A DNA stretch of 17,142 nt from Candidatus Accumulibacter vicinus (GCA_002425405.1 DIME01000160.1:1-17142); one strand, 5' to 3'. Shown: positions 1 to 6,736, counted from the first letter of the stretch. Translations and numbers: made by a program. Notes: generated by a model not told the origin, from the sequence alone.

Positions 1-14
1 TTCGTTATCCCGAA

Positions 15-60
15 CTGACGTTGATGGTAAGCAAAATCCAGCCATCCGGATCAACGTCAG
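15..60. repeat. Inverted repeat with 11-bp perfect arms
   Basis: CTGACGTTGAT at 15-25 is the exact reverse complement of ATCAACGTCAG at 50-60, with a 24-base spacer. The spacer itself carries a weaker GATGG/CCATC pairing that would lengthen the stem. It lies just beyond the terminator of the truncated minus-strand gene. It could be a hairpin, a protein-binding site or the border of a small repeat element; the sequence does not decide. Confidence 0.6.
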
Positions 61-65
61 GCAGG

Positions 66-88
66 AAAAACCCGGCGCTTGGCCGGGT
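66..88 (-). terminator. Intrinsic terminator of the truncated minus-strand gene
   Basis: ACCCGGC (70-76) and GCCGGGT (82-88) form a perfect 7-bp GC-rich stem with a 5-base loop. On the minus strand the stem is followed directly by TTTTT (70-66), the classic rho-independent form. It begins about 12 bases after the stop codon at 101, so it fits as the terminator of that gene fragment. Confidence 0.75.
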
Positions 89-100
89 CTGGTTCTGGCC

Positions 101-373
101 TCAATCAATCGGCCTTCGATCTGGCGGAAGAATCCCGACCCCCTGCAGCTTCCGCAACATGCTTTCGTGCTCGCTGCCGCAAGAGCTCTTCAGGTCGTCA
201 GCGAGGTAAGCCCCGGCAGCAGCAAGCTTGACGATGCGTGGCGCGCAGTTCTTGCCTTCGGCTTCTCGCCGGATACTGACCAGAATCTCATTCAGCCAGC
301 CGAAGCCCTCCGCAGCCATTTTGGCGGGGGCAAGAACATCCTCGGGGTTTGGCCGAAAGCTTCCCTGATGGAG
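101..373 (-). pseudogene. 3' fragment of an unknown gene, truncated at its 5' side
   Basis: The frame is open on the minus strand from 373 to the stop at 101, about 90 codons. An ATG at 319 would give 72 aa, but the protein-like sequence clearly starts upstream of it (SFRPNPEDVLAPAK precedes that Met), so the internal Met is probably not the original start. The upstream part ends at an in-frame TAG inside a CTAG (374-377), where the IS5-type remnant begins. I do not recognise the family. The composition is soluble and mixed alpha, with no signal or membrane segment. The well-formed terminator just downstream supports it having been a real gene. Inference: an IS insertion removed its 5' part. 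Confidence 0.5.
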
Positions 374-728
374 CTAGGGCGTGTCATCAATTGCGGGCTC
401 ATGCGCGTTGGATGCTGGCGAACCGATGAAGCAGCGGCACGCACTGAGAGACGACCCATGGGAACGCATCAGGGATCTCCTGCCCGGGCGGGTTGGGCAT
501 GTTGGAGCCACCGCCCGAGACAATCGCGGGTTTTTGTGGAGGCGGTGCTCTACCGGTATCGAACAGGTATCCCCTGGCGCGATCTGCCCGAGCGTTTCGG
601 GGACTTTCGCGTGGTGCACACACCCGACGCTCTCGCTGGAGCAAGCCGGGGGTCTGGGAGCGCATCTTCAGACGATGGGCGCAAGAGGCGAACAACGAGG
701 GGGTCAGGATTGATTCCCCCATCCGCAC
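374..728 (+). mobile_element. Decayed IS5-family insertion sequence remnant
   Basis: The left edge reads CTAGGGCGTGTCATCAATT, which resembles the terminal sequence of IS5-family (IS427-like) elements inserted at CTAG. A frameshifted transposase N-terminus follows at 426. Similarity ends around 725-728, at the point corresponding to the IDSTIVRAHQ region of the transposase, so most of the element, including the rest of the transposase and the right end, is missing. The remnant stops about 5 bases from the stop codon of nrdJ. The left boundary is judged by eye and could be off by a few bases. Confidence 0.65.
426..728 (+). pseudogene. IS5-family transposase, N-terminal, two frameshifts, truncated
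   Basis: Three consecutive reading frames together spell the N-terminal domain of an IS5-family transposase. Positions 426-533 give RDDPWERIRDLLPGR and ATARDNRGF. After a shift in a run of T near 531-536 the sequence continues VFVEAVLYRYRTGIPWRDLP and ERFGDFRVVHT. After a second shift near 622-630 it continues SRWSKPGVWERIFRRWAQ, then NNEGVRIDS. The first catalytic Asp region (IDS) is just reached before homology ends; the remaining DDE catalytic core is absent. It cannot make active transposase. Family identification is from recognised motifs, not from a search. Confidence 0.8.
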
Positions 729-732
729 CCCT

Positions 733-3630
733 TCACCCACAACTCCCCACTGCCCCGCAAGCCGTACAGAAATCGCATCCGTCTTTCCGGATCACCGTCA
801 GATTCCCGCACTCACTACATAGTTTTCCGGGTGTCGGCTGCGTGGCCGTGCTGCCTGCCGGCGTCTGCAGAATCCCCATCTGCTGCCTGGGCAGGCCGCT
901 CTCGTCGAGAATGCCGAGCATCGCGTAGCGGTGGATGATCAGTTGCGCGAGGTAGGCCACCGTCGAGGGGTAAGTGGTCTGACGGCGGGTGCCGGGAATG
1001 AAGGCCATGAAGTCGCCGAGCGGTTCGGGGTAGTCGAGGAGTTTCCGAAGCTTCATGCCGATCCACGCCGGGTCGATGACGCGCATGTCGAGCGAAAGGA
1101 GCTTGGTCAGGCCGTCAAGGGCGCGCGGGTAGTTGCCGGAGAGCCATACCGAGTAGGGGCGGGTGACGCCGTCGGGCAGGGTGATTTCCTTGAGGCCGAG
1201 GACGAAGTCTTCACTGGTCGCCGGGTTATAGACATCGACGGTCCACGACAACGTCCCATCGGTGCCGGTCTTCGGTTCCTTGAGGCTGAACATCGCGTCG
1301 AGCACCGGTGTCGTGCCTTCGTACTCGAAAGCGCCGAGGCGTTCGACATGGAACTGGATCAGTCGGGCCATCGCGGCGACCACCGAGGGCATGCGCTTGC
1401 GTTCGCCATGCGGCGGAAAAGGCATCTCGAAACTCTCGTCGCTGGCGGTCTTGGCCAGCGATTCAAGTTTCAGCGCCAGCCAGCCGTGGTCGTTGGCGCG
1501 CATGTCCATCGACAGCGTCTTGGCGACGGCGCCGAGACCGCGCGGCTGTTCCGGGCCATTGACCCAGACTTCGAAGGGCCAGCGGCGCTCGTCCTGATCG
1601 ACCTGGCCGACGAAGAGTGCGAATTTGCCGTGCGTGTGCTCGATCATGTAGGTCCAGGCCATATTGCCCTCCGGCAGGTGTGGGCGGTTCGGCCAGCGCA
1701 GGCTGGCGAGTACCGGTGCCGGCAGGGTCTTGATGGTCAGGCGGCGGTTGGCGTCGCCGGTGACGAAATCCTGCGGCTGCTTTTTGTCTTCGGCCTGTTT
1801 CTGCGCGATGGATTGTGACCCGACCGACAGCACCGACCCGAGAACGGTATTCGGGCGGTAGGTGGCCAGCCCCTTGAGGCCGGATTTCCAGGCGCTCAGG
1901 TAAAGATCCTGGAAGTCTTCATAGGGGTAATCGGCAGGCACATTGACCGTCTTGGAGATCGAGGTGTCGATGTACGGGGCCACCGCGGCAACCATGTTCT
2001 TGTGCGCTTGTGCCGAGATTTCAAGGGCGGTGACGAAATAGTCGGGGAGCTTTTCGACATCGCCGCCGCAGTGCTTGTAGAGACGCCAGGCGTAATCCTC
2101 GACGATGTATTCCTTGAGCGTGCCGTCGGCCATGCGCTTCTTGCGGCTGTAGGTCCAGGAGAATGGTGGTTCGATACCATTCGAGGCGTTGTCGGCAAAG
2201 GCCAGCGAGATGGTTCCGGTCGGTGCGATCGACAAGAGGTGCGAGTTGCGCAGGCCATGCTTGCGGATTTCGCTCTTGATGTCGGCCGGCAGGCGCGACG
2301 CGAAATTGCCGCCCGAGAGGTAGAGTTCGGCGTTGAACAGCGGAAAGGCGCCGCGTTCCTTCGCCAGTTCGACCGACGCGCGGTACGCGGTGTCGCGCAT
2401 GAATTCGGAAATGCGCGCGCCCATCGCGGTCGCTTCCGGGCGGTCGTAGCGCAAGCGCAGCATGCACAGAGTGTCGCCGAGGCCGGTGAAGCCGAGCCCG
2501 ACGCGGCGCTTGTTGGCGGCCTCCTCGCGCTGGCGGGCAAGCGGCCAGGCAGTGACGTCGAGGACGTTGTCGAGCATGCGCGTCGACACCTTGATGACTT
2601 CGCCGAAGGCCTCGAAGTCGAACTCGGCGAGCGCGCTGAAGGCGTCCCGGACGAACAGGGTCAGGTTGATCGATCCCAGGCAGCAGCAGCCGTAGGGCGG
2701 AAGCGGTTGTTCGGCGCAGGGGTTGGTGGCCTCGATGACTTCGCAGTAGTAGAGGTTGTTGTCCTTGTTCATGCGGTCCAGGAAGAGGATTCCCGGTTCG
2801 GCGTGGTCGTAGGTGGATTTCATCACCTGGTCCCAGAGGTCGCGGGCGCGCACGCGGCGGTACACCCAGACGCCGTCTTCGCGCTGGAAGGCGCCGTCAC
2901 GCTTCATGTCCAGGCTGGGCTCGGCGCGGTGCATCAGTTCGACTTCGCCATCGGTTTCGACGGCCCGCATGAAAGCGTCGGTGACGGCGATCGAGACGTT
3001 GAAGTTGGAGAGGTCGCCGTGATCCTTGGCGTGGATGAAGACCTCGATATCCGGGTGGTCGCAGCGCAGCACGCCCATCTGCGCACCACGGCGGGCGCCA
3101 GCGGATTCGACGGTCTCGCACGAGCGGTCGAAAACGCGCATATAGGATACCGGACCGGATGCGCGCGACTGCGTGCCCTTGACCAGCGCGCCGATCGGGC
3201 GGATCGACGAGAAGTCGTAACCGACGCCACCGCCCCGCCGCATGGTTTCGGCGGCTTCGGCCAGGGCACTGTAGATGCCGGGCTTGTCATCGACGATTTC
3301 AACCACCGAATCGCCGATCGGCTGCACGAAGCAGTTGATCAGCGTCGCCGCGAGAGTTGTCCCGGCGGCCGAGTTGATGCGTCCGGCCGGCACGAAGCCA
3401 TTCTCCTGCGCCCACAGGAAGCGCGCTTCCCAATGCGCGCGCTGCTTCTCTTCCTCGGCGGCGGCAAGGGCGCGGGCGACGCGGCGGCGCACGTCGTGAA
3501 CCGAGAGTTCATGACCCTTGGCATATTTTTCGACGAGTACTTCGGCGGCGATTTCCTGTTCGGCAAGTGGCACGATCGCGGGAGCTTCGGCGACTTCGGA
3601 CAGGGGAAGCTGATGTACGAGCTGGCTCAT
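733..3630 (-). CDS. nrdJ: Adenosylcobalamin-dependent (class II) ribonucleotide reductase
   Basis: This enzyme reduces ribonucleotides to deoxyribonucleotides using coenzyme B12 as radical generator, in the cytoplasm and independent of oxygen. The 965-aa product starts at ATG 3630, chosen because GGAGGA sits 6 nt upstream; the frame is open to 3810 but that extension is not protein-like. Visible motifs: INCFVQ with Cys100, RRGGGVGYDFSSIRP (131-145), GARRGAQMGV (178-187), LSNFNVSI (207-214), the catalytic NPCAEQ (Asn303, Cys305, Glu307), GCCCLGSINL (314-323) and SIAPTGTISLAF (467-478). Residues about 655-910 carry two tandem related TSCPD-like repeats. The tail has a Cys-rich cluster (Cys938, 941, 952, 955, 958, 964), likely a zinc-ribbon or redox tail. 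No intein is seen. Two NrdR-type boxes lie upstream (3781-3823), pointing to NrdR repression. Confidence 0.95.
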   Translation of the reverse strand: MSQLVHQLPLSEVAEAPAIVPLAEQEIAAEVLVEKYAKGHELSVHDVRRRVARALAAAEEEKQRAHWEARFLWAQENGFVPAGRINSAAGTTLAATLINCFVQPIGDSVVEIVDDKPGIYSALAEAAETMRRGGGVGYDFSSIRPIGALVKGTQSRASGPVSYMRVFDRSCETVESAGARRGAQMGVLRCDHPDIEVFIHAKDHGDLSNFNVSIAVTDAFMRAVETDGEVELMHRAEPSLDMKRDGAFQREDGVWVYRRVRARDLWDQVMKSTYDHAEPGILFLDRMNKDNNLYYCEVIEATNPCAEQPLPPYGCCCLGSINLTLFVRDAFSALAEFDFEAFGEVIKVSTRMLDNVLDVTAWPLARQREEAANKRRVGLGFTGLGDTLCMLRLRYDRPEATAMGARISEFMRDTAYRASVELAKERGAFPLFNAELYLSGGNFASRLPADIKSEIRKHGLRNSHLLSIAPTGTISLAFADNASNGIEPPFSWTYSRKKRMADGTLKEYIVEDYAWRLYKHCGGDVEKLPDYFVTALEISAQAHKNMVAAVAPYIDTSISKTVNVPADYPYEDFQDLYLSAWKSGLKGLATYRPNTVLGSVLSVGSQSIAQKQAEDKKQPQDFVTGDANRRLTIKTLPAPVLASLRWPNRPHLPEGNMAWTYMIEHTHGKFALFVGQVDQDERRWPFEVWVNGPEQPRGLGAVAKTLSMDMRANDHGWLALKLESLAKTASDESFEMPFPPHGERKRMPSVVAAMARLIQFHVERLGAFEYEGTTPVLDAMFSLKEPKTGTDGTLSWTVDVYNPATSEDFVLGLKEITLPDGVTRPYSVWLSGNYPRALDGLTKLLSLDMRVIDPAWIGMKLRKLLDYPEPLGDFMAFIPGTRRQTTYPSTVAYLAQLIIHRYAMLGILDESGLPRQQMGILQTPAGSTATQPTPGKLCSECGNLTVIRKDGCDFCTACGAVGSCG

Positions 3631-3780
3631 GGGTCGTCCTCCATAGGATGGATGGCAAAGAAATGGGTGCGGCTTGCCGGCACCGGTCTGATCGACGCGG
3701 TGCGGCTGATGGGCGTGCCTGAACGTGCAGATCCAGGTTCGGCAAAGCCGCTGGCTGCAGGGCGGGACAGACGTAAAGCT

Positions 3781-3792
3781 ACTGCATGTAGT
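3781..3792 (-). promoter_or_regulatory. NrdR box, nrdJ-proximal
   Basis: On the nrdJ strand this reads ACTACATGCAGT (with CC before it), a near-palindrome of the NrdR type (consensus roughly acaCwAtATaTwGtgt). Its centre is 31 bp from the centre of a second such box. NrdR is the conserved ATP/dATP-sensing repressor of ribonucleotide reductase genes and binds tandem boxes on the same face of the helix. A weak candidate promoter overlaps it. Confidence 0.75.
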
Positions 3793-3811
3793 GGTGAAAG
3801 ACAACCACAAG

Positions 3812-3823
3812 ACTAGATGTAGT
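3812..3823 (-). promoter_or_regulatory. NrdR box, nrdJ-distal
   Basis: On the nrdJ strand this reads ACTACATCTAGT, matching the companion box at 3781-3792 in 10 of 12 positions. The centre-to-centre distance of 31 bp is about three helical turns, the usual spacing of tandem NrdR boxes. Confidence 0.75.
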
Positions 3824-3915
3824 TATTCTCCGACAACCCTGCAGGCTTCTGGAAAAGCCGTGAAATCACCGGCTTGCGGCGCATCGGCGGCGGAAAAAAT
3901 TTTTTTCTGGGGCAT

Positions 3916-3949
3916 GGCCGTCGCCTTTCCCCGGAGGAAGGCCGTCGCC
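3916..3949. repeat. GGCCGTCGCC direct repeat enclosing a hairpin
   Basis: GGCCGTCGCC occurs at 3916-3925 and 3940-3949, a 24-bp period. The bases between form an imperfect hairpin (GCCTT at 3923-3927 with AAGGC at 3938-3942). On the minus strand the hairpin lies about 20 nt after the PLP-enzyme stop codon and is followed, after 16 nt and A7, by T6 (3899-3894). It may act as a terminator for that gene, but the T-tract is too far away for a classic one. Confidence 0.35.
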
Positions 3950-3962
3950 GGGTTGGGCGATG

Positions 3963-5171
3963 TCATCTGCCGGGTTTGATGCCGGCTTCACCAAGGCAGC
4001 GTTCGATGCGCGCCATCGTCTCCGAGATATCTTCGTCAAGTCCGATCGAAAAGCGGATCAGCCCGTCGTGCAGGCCGGCGGCCTCGCGTTCCTCAATCGG
4101 GATCTCGGACGATGTGCTATGGCCAGGAGTCGTGAACAGGGTCTTGAAGTAGCCGAGGCTGACCGCCAGGTAGCCGACCTTGTCGCGTTGCATCAGCGTC
4201 ATCAGGCGATTGGCGGCGGCGTGATCGCCAGCGTCGAAGGTCAGCATTCCCCCCCAGCCATAACCGGGATTCATCAGCCGGGCCAGCAGCCGATGCTGCG
4301 GATGGCCGGCGAGGCCGGGGTAATGCACCGTATAACCCATCGTTTCGAGCCGGTTGGCCAGGTACAGCGCGTTGTTGCCGTGCTGGCGCAGGCGGATGTG
4401 CAGACTGTGCAGGTTCTTGAGGATGCTCGCCGCGCGCGTGCTGTCGAGCACCGGCCCCAGGAGCATGCTCGGTCCGGCATTGATGTCGTTGAGCCGGGCA
4501 ATGAAGTCTCGCGACGAGACGACACAGCCGGCAACACAGTCGCTGGTGCCATTGACGAACTTGGTCAGGCTGTGCACCACGACGTCGGCGCCGTGGCGTA
4601 GCGGCGACAGGATCATCGGCGTGAAGGTGTTGTCCACCACCAGGCGGGCACCGTTCTCGTGCGCGATGGTGGCTAGTGCCGGCAGGTCACTGACTTCGAG
4701 CAGAGGGTTGCTGAGCGACTCGCAGTAGAGGACGCGCGTGTGCGGCGTCATCGCGGCACGGACGGCGTCGTGATTGCAGAGGTCGACGAAGCGCGTGTTG
4801 ACGCCGAAGCGCGGCAGCAGGTTCTTCAGCAACGCATAGGTGCCGCCGTATATGCTGCGGCCGCAGACGATCTCGTCGCCGGCCCCGCACAGGGTCATCA
4901 AGGTGGTGCTGATCGCCCCCATCCCGGAGGCCATGACCTGCGCCGCCTCACCGTCCTCCATCCTTTCCAGCGCACTGGCCAGGTACTTGTTGGTCGGGTT
5001 GAAGTGGCGCGAGTAGAGGAAGCAGCCTTCGATCTCGTGCTCGAACAACTCCGCCATTCGTTCCGGGCTCAGGAATGTATAGGTGGAGGAGTCGGTGATC
5101 GACGGATTGACATCCCCGAACTCACCGAACACCAGATAATCCTGGACTCGCGATGCGGGATTGAATGCCAT
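3963..5171 (-). CDS. Cys/Met metabolism PLP-dependent enzyme (cystathionine gamma-synthase / methionine gamma-lyase family)
   Basis: A 402-aa cytoplasmic PLP enzyme of the transsulfuration family, which makes or breaks C-S bonds of cystathionine, homocysteine or methionine. ATG 5171 has GGAGGG 7 nt upstream. Signature elements: YSRHFNPT (Tyr53, Arg55, phosphate contacts from the neighbouring subunit), SGMGAISTT (82-90), IYGGTY (107-112), VVDNTF (Asp180, pyridine N contact) and HSLTKFVNGTSD with Lys204 as the Schiff-base lysine. The position equivalent to the reactive Cys of classical methionine gamma-lyases (next to the catalytic Tyr108) is Gly, as in cystathionine gamma-synthases. Exact substrate is therefore open: O-succinylhomoserine sulfhydrylase, cystathionine gamma-synthase or a lyase are all possible. 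It is divergent from the dehydrogenase gene at 5533 and has no methionine-pathway neighbours. Confidence 0.85.
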   Translation of the reverse strand: MAFNPASRVQDYLVFGEFGDVNPSITDSSTYTFLSPERMAELFEHEIEGCFLYSRHFNPTNKYLASALERMEDGEAAQVMASGMGAISTTLMTLCGAGDEIVCGRSIYGGTYALLKNLLPRFGVNTRFVDLCNHDAVRAAMTPHTRVLYCESLSNPLLEVSDLPALATIAHENGARLVVDNTFTPMILSPLRHGADVVVHSLTKFVNGTSDCVAGCVVSSRDFIARLNDINAGPSMLLGPVLDSTRAASILKNLHSLHIRLRQHGNNALYLANRLETMGYTVHYPGLAGHPQHRLLARLMNPGYGWGGMLTFDAGDHAAANRLMTLMQRDKVGYLAVSLGYFKTLFTTPGHSTSSEIPIEEREAAGLHDGLIRFSIGLDEDISETMARIERCLGEAGIKPGR

Positions 5172-5532
5172 GGGATTGCCCTCCGACGGATGATTGAGGA
5201 AACAACCCTAACATGTGCTGTAGGCCAGGCGCAACGAGGGCAACCCCCACGCGCCCCGGCAGGAATGCCCGTGCGGGATCGAGTAGCGCTCCCGAGATGC
5301 ATGCTTCGGGGCCGACGCTTGGTACCCGAGGCCATGAAATCTGATGCCGGCAGCAAAAAGCCCTTGACCGCGCGGCGTGTTTAATTAAAGTGTGCATGGT
5401 TGTGGACAGCGAGGAGGCGGGCATGACCTCTGCGGTTGACGCAGGGCTGGCTCCTTGTTTGGCCAAGCACCAGCCTGATGTATTTGTCGATCACCGCATC
5501 CGCATTGCTGCACCTCCAGGACAACCGAACCC
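5172..5532. other. Divergent intergenic region with possible leader ORF
   Basis: This 361-bp region lies between the minus-strand PLP enzyme and the plus-strand dehydrogenase. Its left two thirds show no convincing gene or motif. A TTGACC at 5364-5369 and an AT-rich stretch TTTAATTAAAG at 5380-5390 mark the most promoter-like spot for the plus strand, although the spacing to any good -10 hexamer is poor. The right end holds the small ORF 5423-5536. Confidence 0.4.
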
Positions 5533-5536
5533 ATGA
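5423..5536 (+). CDS. Possible 37-aa leader peptide coupled to the dehydrogenase gene
   Basis: ATG 5423 is preceded by a strong Shine-Dalgarno sequence, GAGGAGG at 5411-5417, with a 5-nt spacer. The frame runs 37 codons to a TGA (5534-5536) that overlaps the start of the next gene as ATGA. An in-frame ATG at 5396 would give 46 aa but lacks a good ribosome-binding site. The dehydrogenase itself has only a weak ribosome-binding site (AGGACAA), so coupled translation is plausible. The peptide has no recognised family and no run of regulatory codons typical of amino-acid attenuators. It may be fortuitous. Confidence 0.35.
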   Translation: MTSAVDAGLAPCLAKHQPDVFVDHRIRIAAPPGQPNP

Positions 5537-6627
5537 AAAGAGATTCGCGCTTTCACATCGCTGTCATTCCCGGCGACGGCATTGGCCCTGAAATCGTGGC
5601 TGCCTGCCTGCAAGTGCTTGACATTCTGCAGGAGCGCCTGGGTGGCATCGGTTTCGACTACCGCAAACTTGAGGGTGGTGCGGGTTTCTACCAGAAAACC
5701 GGCACCGCCTTCTCCGATGAAAGCATGGCCGTGTGCAAGAAAGCCGATGCCGTTCTATTGGGCGCCTTTGGCCTGCCGGAGGTCCGTTACCCCGATGGGA
5801 CGGAAATTTCCACGCAGTTCGATTTGCGGGTTGAAATGGATCTGTACGCCGGTCTGCGCCCAATCCGCAGTTATCCTGGCCTGCCGCGCGTACTGGCTGA
5901 CAAGCGTGCAGCGCTGATCGATCTGGTGATCGTTCGTGAGCAGAGCGAAGGGTTTTTCTACTCGCGCGGGCGAGGGACGGTGGAGGAGGACCAACTCGCC
6001 TGGGAGACGATGAAGATCTCGCGCCACGGCAGCCGCCGGATTTCCGAGTTTGCTTTCCGTATCGCCTCACGACGCGCCAAGAGCCGGCGGCGTACGGGCA
6101 AAGTCACCTGCGTCGACAAGGCCAATGTACTCTCTTCGATGGCCTTCTTCCGCAAGGTCTTCGCCGAGGTGTCCGCCAAACACCCTGAGATCAAGTCGGA
6201 GTACGCATACGTGGACGCGACGGCCATGAACCTGGTCAAGGCGCCGTGGGACTTCGACGTGCTGGTGACCGAGAACGCTTTCGGAAGCATCCTTTCCGAC
6301 CTGGCAGCCGGTGTTGTGGGCAGCCTCGGTCTGGCGCCGTCGGCCGACATCGGGGAAAAGCACGCGGTTTTTCAGCCTGCGCACGGTAGTGCACCGCACA
6401 TGGCCGGTCAGGGTATCGCCAATCCGGTTGCCCAGATCCTTTCGGCGGCATTGATGCTGGACTGGCTGGCCGACCAGCACGGCGAACCCCGGCTGGCACA
6501 TGGCGCACGCATTCTGGAACGGGCGGTTGAAAAGGCGCTGACCGTGGTCTGCCCAATCGAATTCCGCGGCCAGGACGGCACGGCAGCCATTGCCAAAGCG
6601 ATCATGGCCCAGATTCGCAAGGTCTGA
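5533..6627 (+). CDS. Isocitrate/isopropylmalate dehydrogenase family protein
   Basis: A 364-aa NAD(P)-dependent beta-hydroxyacid oxidative decarboxylase-type enzyme, cytoplasmic. Visible family features: IPGDGIGPE (12-20), the substrate arginines Arg99, Arg109 and Arg135 (VREQSEGFFY, with Tyr143), KANVL (Lys196), YVDATAMNLV (Asp228), the family signature ENAFGSILSDLAAG (247-260), and QPAHGSAPHMAGQGIANP of the NAD-binding loop. Length fits LeuB. Compared with the usual GDILSD, the first metal-binding Asp is Ser252; Asp256 is retained. The Arg/Lys-rich stretch at 178-188 is also unusual. leuC and leuD are not beside it, so calling it LeuB would be unsafe; tartrate/malate- or isocitrate-type activity, or altered chemistry, are alternatives. 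Start is at the ATGA overlap with a small upstream ORF. Confidence 0.8.
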   Translation: MKRDSRFHIAVIPGDGIGPEIVAACLQVLDILQERLGGIGFDYRKLEGGAGFYQKTGTAFSDESMAVCKKADAVLLGAFGLPEVRYPDGTEISTQFDLRVEMDLYAGLRPIRSYPGLPRVLADKRAALIDLVIVREQSEGFFYSRGRGTVEEDQLAWETMKISRHGSRRISEFAFRIASRRAKSRRRTGKVTCVDKANVLSSMAFFRKVFAEVSAKHPEIKSEYAYVDATAMNLVKAPWDFDVLVTENAFGSILSDLAAGVVGSLGLAPSADIGEKHAVFQPAHGSAPHMAGQGIANPVAQILSAALMLDWLADQHGEPRLAHGARILERAVEKALTVVCPIEFRGQDGTAAIAKAIMAQIRKV

Positions 6628-6697
6628 TCACTACGGCAAACCTTCATGCGCGGTCCTGTCGCGTCGTGCTGGTGCATGCGGCCGCAGGCGGGGTGAC

Positions 6698-6706
6698 TGC
6701 TACAAT
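6698..6706 (+). promoter_or_regulatory. Extended -10 promoter for the carboxylesterase gene
   Basis: TGCTACAAT fits the extended -10 pattern TGnTATAAT with five of six hexamer matches. No good -35 hexamer is seen 17 nt upstream, as is common with extended -10 promoters. A start about 7 nt downstream would leave a leader of roughly 25 nt before the ATG at 6737. Confidence 0.5.
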
Positions 6707-6736
6707 GGCACCCCCACAAGAACAAGGATCCCTACC

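Larger units (their letters stand above)
3631..3962. other. Intergenic region between the PLP enzyme gene and nrdJ
   Basis: Both flanking genes are on the minus strand. From the PLP-enzyme side it holds a GC-rich hairpin and a GGCCGTCGCC direct repeat, an A6T7 tract (3894-3906), then two NrdR-type boxes, and a leader of roughly 135-150 nt before nrdJ. I looked for a cobalamin riboswitch in this leader and saw no recognisable B12 box. The best sigma70-like guess for nrdJ is TTGTCT, 17 nt, TAGCTT on the minus strand, overlapping the box nearer nrdJ, but it is weak. No gene is supported here. Confidence 0.5.

Noticed and set aside
3631..3780. Cobalamin riboswitch in the nrdJ leader
   Set aside because: Expected for a B12-dependent enzyme, but I found no B12-box-like sequence; twin NrdR boxes explain regulation better.
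3631..3810. N-terminal extension of NrdJ to an ATG at 3810
   Set aside because: The extra 60 residues are Cys/Thr/Pro-rich and not enzyme-like, overlap the NrdR boxes, and a strong Shine-Dalgarno precedes ATG 3630.
2002..3816. 604-aa plus-strand open frame opposite nrdJ
   Set aside because: It is antisense to a clearly conserved ribonucleotide reductase, has Asp/Val/Gly-rich low-information sequence and no ribosome-binding site or domain; it is a GC-driven shadow frame.
5533..6627. Annotation as leuB (3-isopropylmalate dehydrogenase)
   Set aside because: The fold is right, but the metal motif is altered at Ser252 and no leucine-pathway genes are adjacent, so only the family is claimed.
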